From the NCBI GenBank assembly GCA_019510535.1, contig JAEKKE010000267.1, positions 1 through 5,903 on the forward strand: a stretch of DNA of 5,903 nt, given 5' to 3'. Position 1 is the stretch's first letter. Each line of letters opens with the position of its first letter. The translations under genes were made by a program, and so were the position numbers. This document shows, piece by piece, positions 5,501-5,903 of this stretch. Below the pieces are notes generated by a model. It made no database searches and was not told the origin of the DNA. It saw only the letters and a program-made list of their open reading frames with translations. The DNA is from Acidobacteriota bacterium. GTDB lineage: Bacteria; Acidobacteriota; Terriglobia; Terriglobales; Acidobacteriaceae.

Positions 5501-5597
5501 CTTTGTCATTTCGTAGCGTAGCGGAGAAATCTGCTTTCTACCTGGATATTTCCTCAGAGGAGGCGTAGAAAAGCAGATCCCTACGGGATGACAAAAG
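5501..5597. repeat. REP-like intergenic palindrome with two inverted arms
   Basis: The outer arms, 5502-5516 and 5581-5595, pair over 15 uninterrupted positions (13 Watson-Crick and two G-U). The inner arms, ATCTGCTTT + CTAC (5529-5541) and its partner 5565-5578, pair over 13 bp with a single bulged A at 5569. A small apical hairpin TCCTCAGAGGA (5551-5561) caps the structure. The left arm has 11 extra unpaired bases (5517-5527) containing a second copy of CGTAG. Each arm reads GTCAT-YYCGTAG, then ATCTGCTTT, so the element is an inverted pair of one short unit. It lies in a non-coding gap between convergent genes, the usual place for REP/BIME-type elements. I recall GTCAT...GATCTGC-type units being common in such genomes, but copy number cannot be judged from one window. 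Confidence 0.75.
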
Positions 5598-5618
5598 AAA
5601 AAAAGACGTTCGAATCAC

Positions 5619-5903
5619 CTAAATCTGCGAACACGCCAGCGGACTCAAGTAGAGATTCGTGATGTTGCTCACAATCTCCGCATCTGTATTTCCCGGCCGA
5701 TGCGACAGCTCTTTCCATGCCGGATCAGAAGCAAACTTTGACCAGTTGGCAGAAAGTGTCGGCAGATCGGGGAAGGTGAGCATGTAGGTGAGATTAGGTA
5801 GTAACGGTCCGGTGAGAGCGCTGCCAAAGAAGACCGGAGCCAGGCCGGAACGGACAAAGATCTCGATCTCTCCGTTGTTGAACATCTCGACCTTCTTCAG
5901 GTG
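5619..5903 (-). CDS. NIPSNAP family protein, C-terminal part only
   Basis: The frame is open at the right edge (first visible residues HLKKVEMFNNGEIEIF), so these 94 residues are the C-terminal part of a longer gene; the Met at 5885 is internal, not the start. The sequence fits the C-terminal half of bacterial NIPSNAP proteins: MFNNGEIEIFVRSGLAPVFF (7-26), LTGPLLPNLTYMLTF (30-44) with the typical PNLTYML-F strand, FASDPAWKEL (56-65), and the ending DAEIVSNITNLYLSPLACSQ (73-92). The fold is a ferredoxin-like alpha/beta barrel related to dimeric stress or antibiotic-monooxygenase domains; the biochemical role of bacterial members is largely unknown. It converges on the LolA-like gene, and its stop is followed by the palindrome and the shared terminator. 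Confidence 0.85.
   Translation of the reverse strand, partial: HLKKVEMFNNGEIEIFVRSGLAPVFFGSALTGPLLPNLTYMLTFPDLPTLSANWSKFASDPAWKELSHRPGNTDAEIVSNITNLYLSPLACSQI

Noticed and set aside
5501..5597. CRISPR repeat or tRNA-like structure
   Set aside because: There is only one palindromic unit with no regularly spaced repeats or spacers, and no cloverleaf or anticodon arm can be drawn.
5598..5610. A-rich run beside the palindrome as a transposon target or polyA-type signature
   Set aside because: Read on the minus strand it is a short T-rich stretch just after the NIPSNAP stop; no target-site duplication or transposase supports insertion, and it may simply aid termination.

Overview
The window looks like a piece of an Acidobacteriota chromosome, most likely the Terriglobia (Acidobacteriaceae) group such as Terriglobus, Granulicella or Edaphobacter. 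That assignment is inference. It rests on moderately high GC, on a secreted protein (2208-2954) whose C-terminal pattern I associate with acidobacterial hypothetical proteins, on secreted DUF1080 and NIPSNAP-type proteins, and on a serS / small membrane protein / LolA-like cluster. No rRNA, tRNA, CRISPR array, transposase or phage gene is visible.

Layout. Positions 1-1603 hold two minus-strand genes read from right to left: pyrD (class 1B dihydroorotate dehydrogenase, GTG start at 1603), then a secreted DUF1080 / 3-keto-disaccharide hydrolase-like protein that starts at 649 and runs off the left edge. Positions 1604-1714 are a divergent control region with a TTGACA box and a 12-bp perfect palindrome. 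To its right a secreted single-domain cupin (1715-2206, +) meets, one base away, the end of a secreted acidobacterial-type protein of unknown function (2208-2954, -). A 67-bp divergent gap then leads to serS (3022-4341, +). A 118-residue single-pass membrane protein overlaps serS by one base (4341-4697), and a secreted LolA-like protein follows (4757-5452). After a strong hairpin terminator (5474-5499) and a 97-bp REP-like palindrome (5501-5597), the C-terminal 94 residues of a NIPSNAP-family protein (5619-5903, -) enter from the right edge.

How the genes fit together. The core functions are pyrimidine synthesis (pyrD) and seryl-tRNA charging (serS). Around them are mostly envelope or exported proteins: four complete or nearly complete genes begin with a clear signal peptide and one has a membrane anchor. 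The serS/LolA-like proximity recalls E. coli, where lolA, rarA and serS are neighbours.

I see no convincing new defence or mobile system. The most notable non-coding structures are the inverted-repeat element after the terminator, and a matching leader box (GATA-NN-ATAGAGA) directly before both pyrD and serS that suggests very short or leaderless transcripts.
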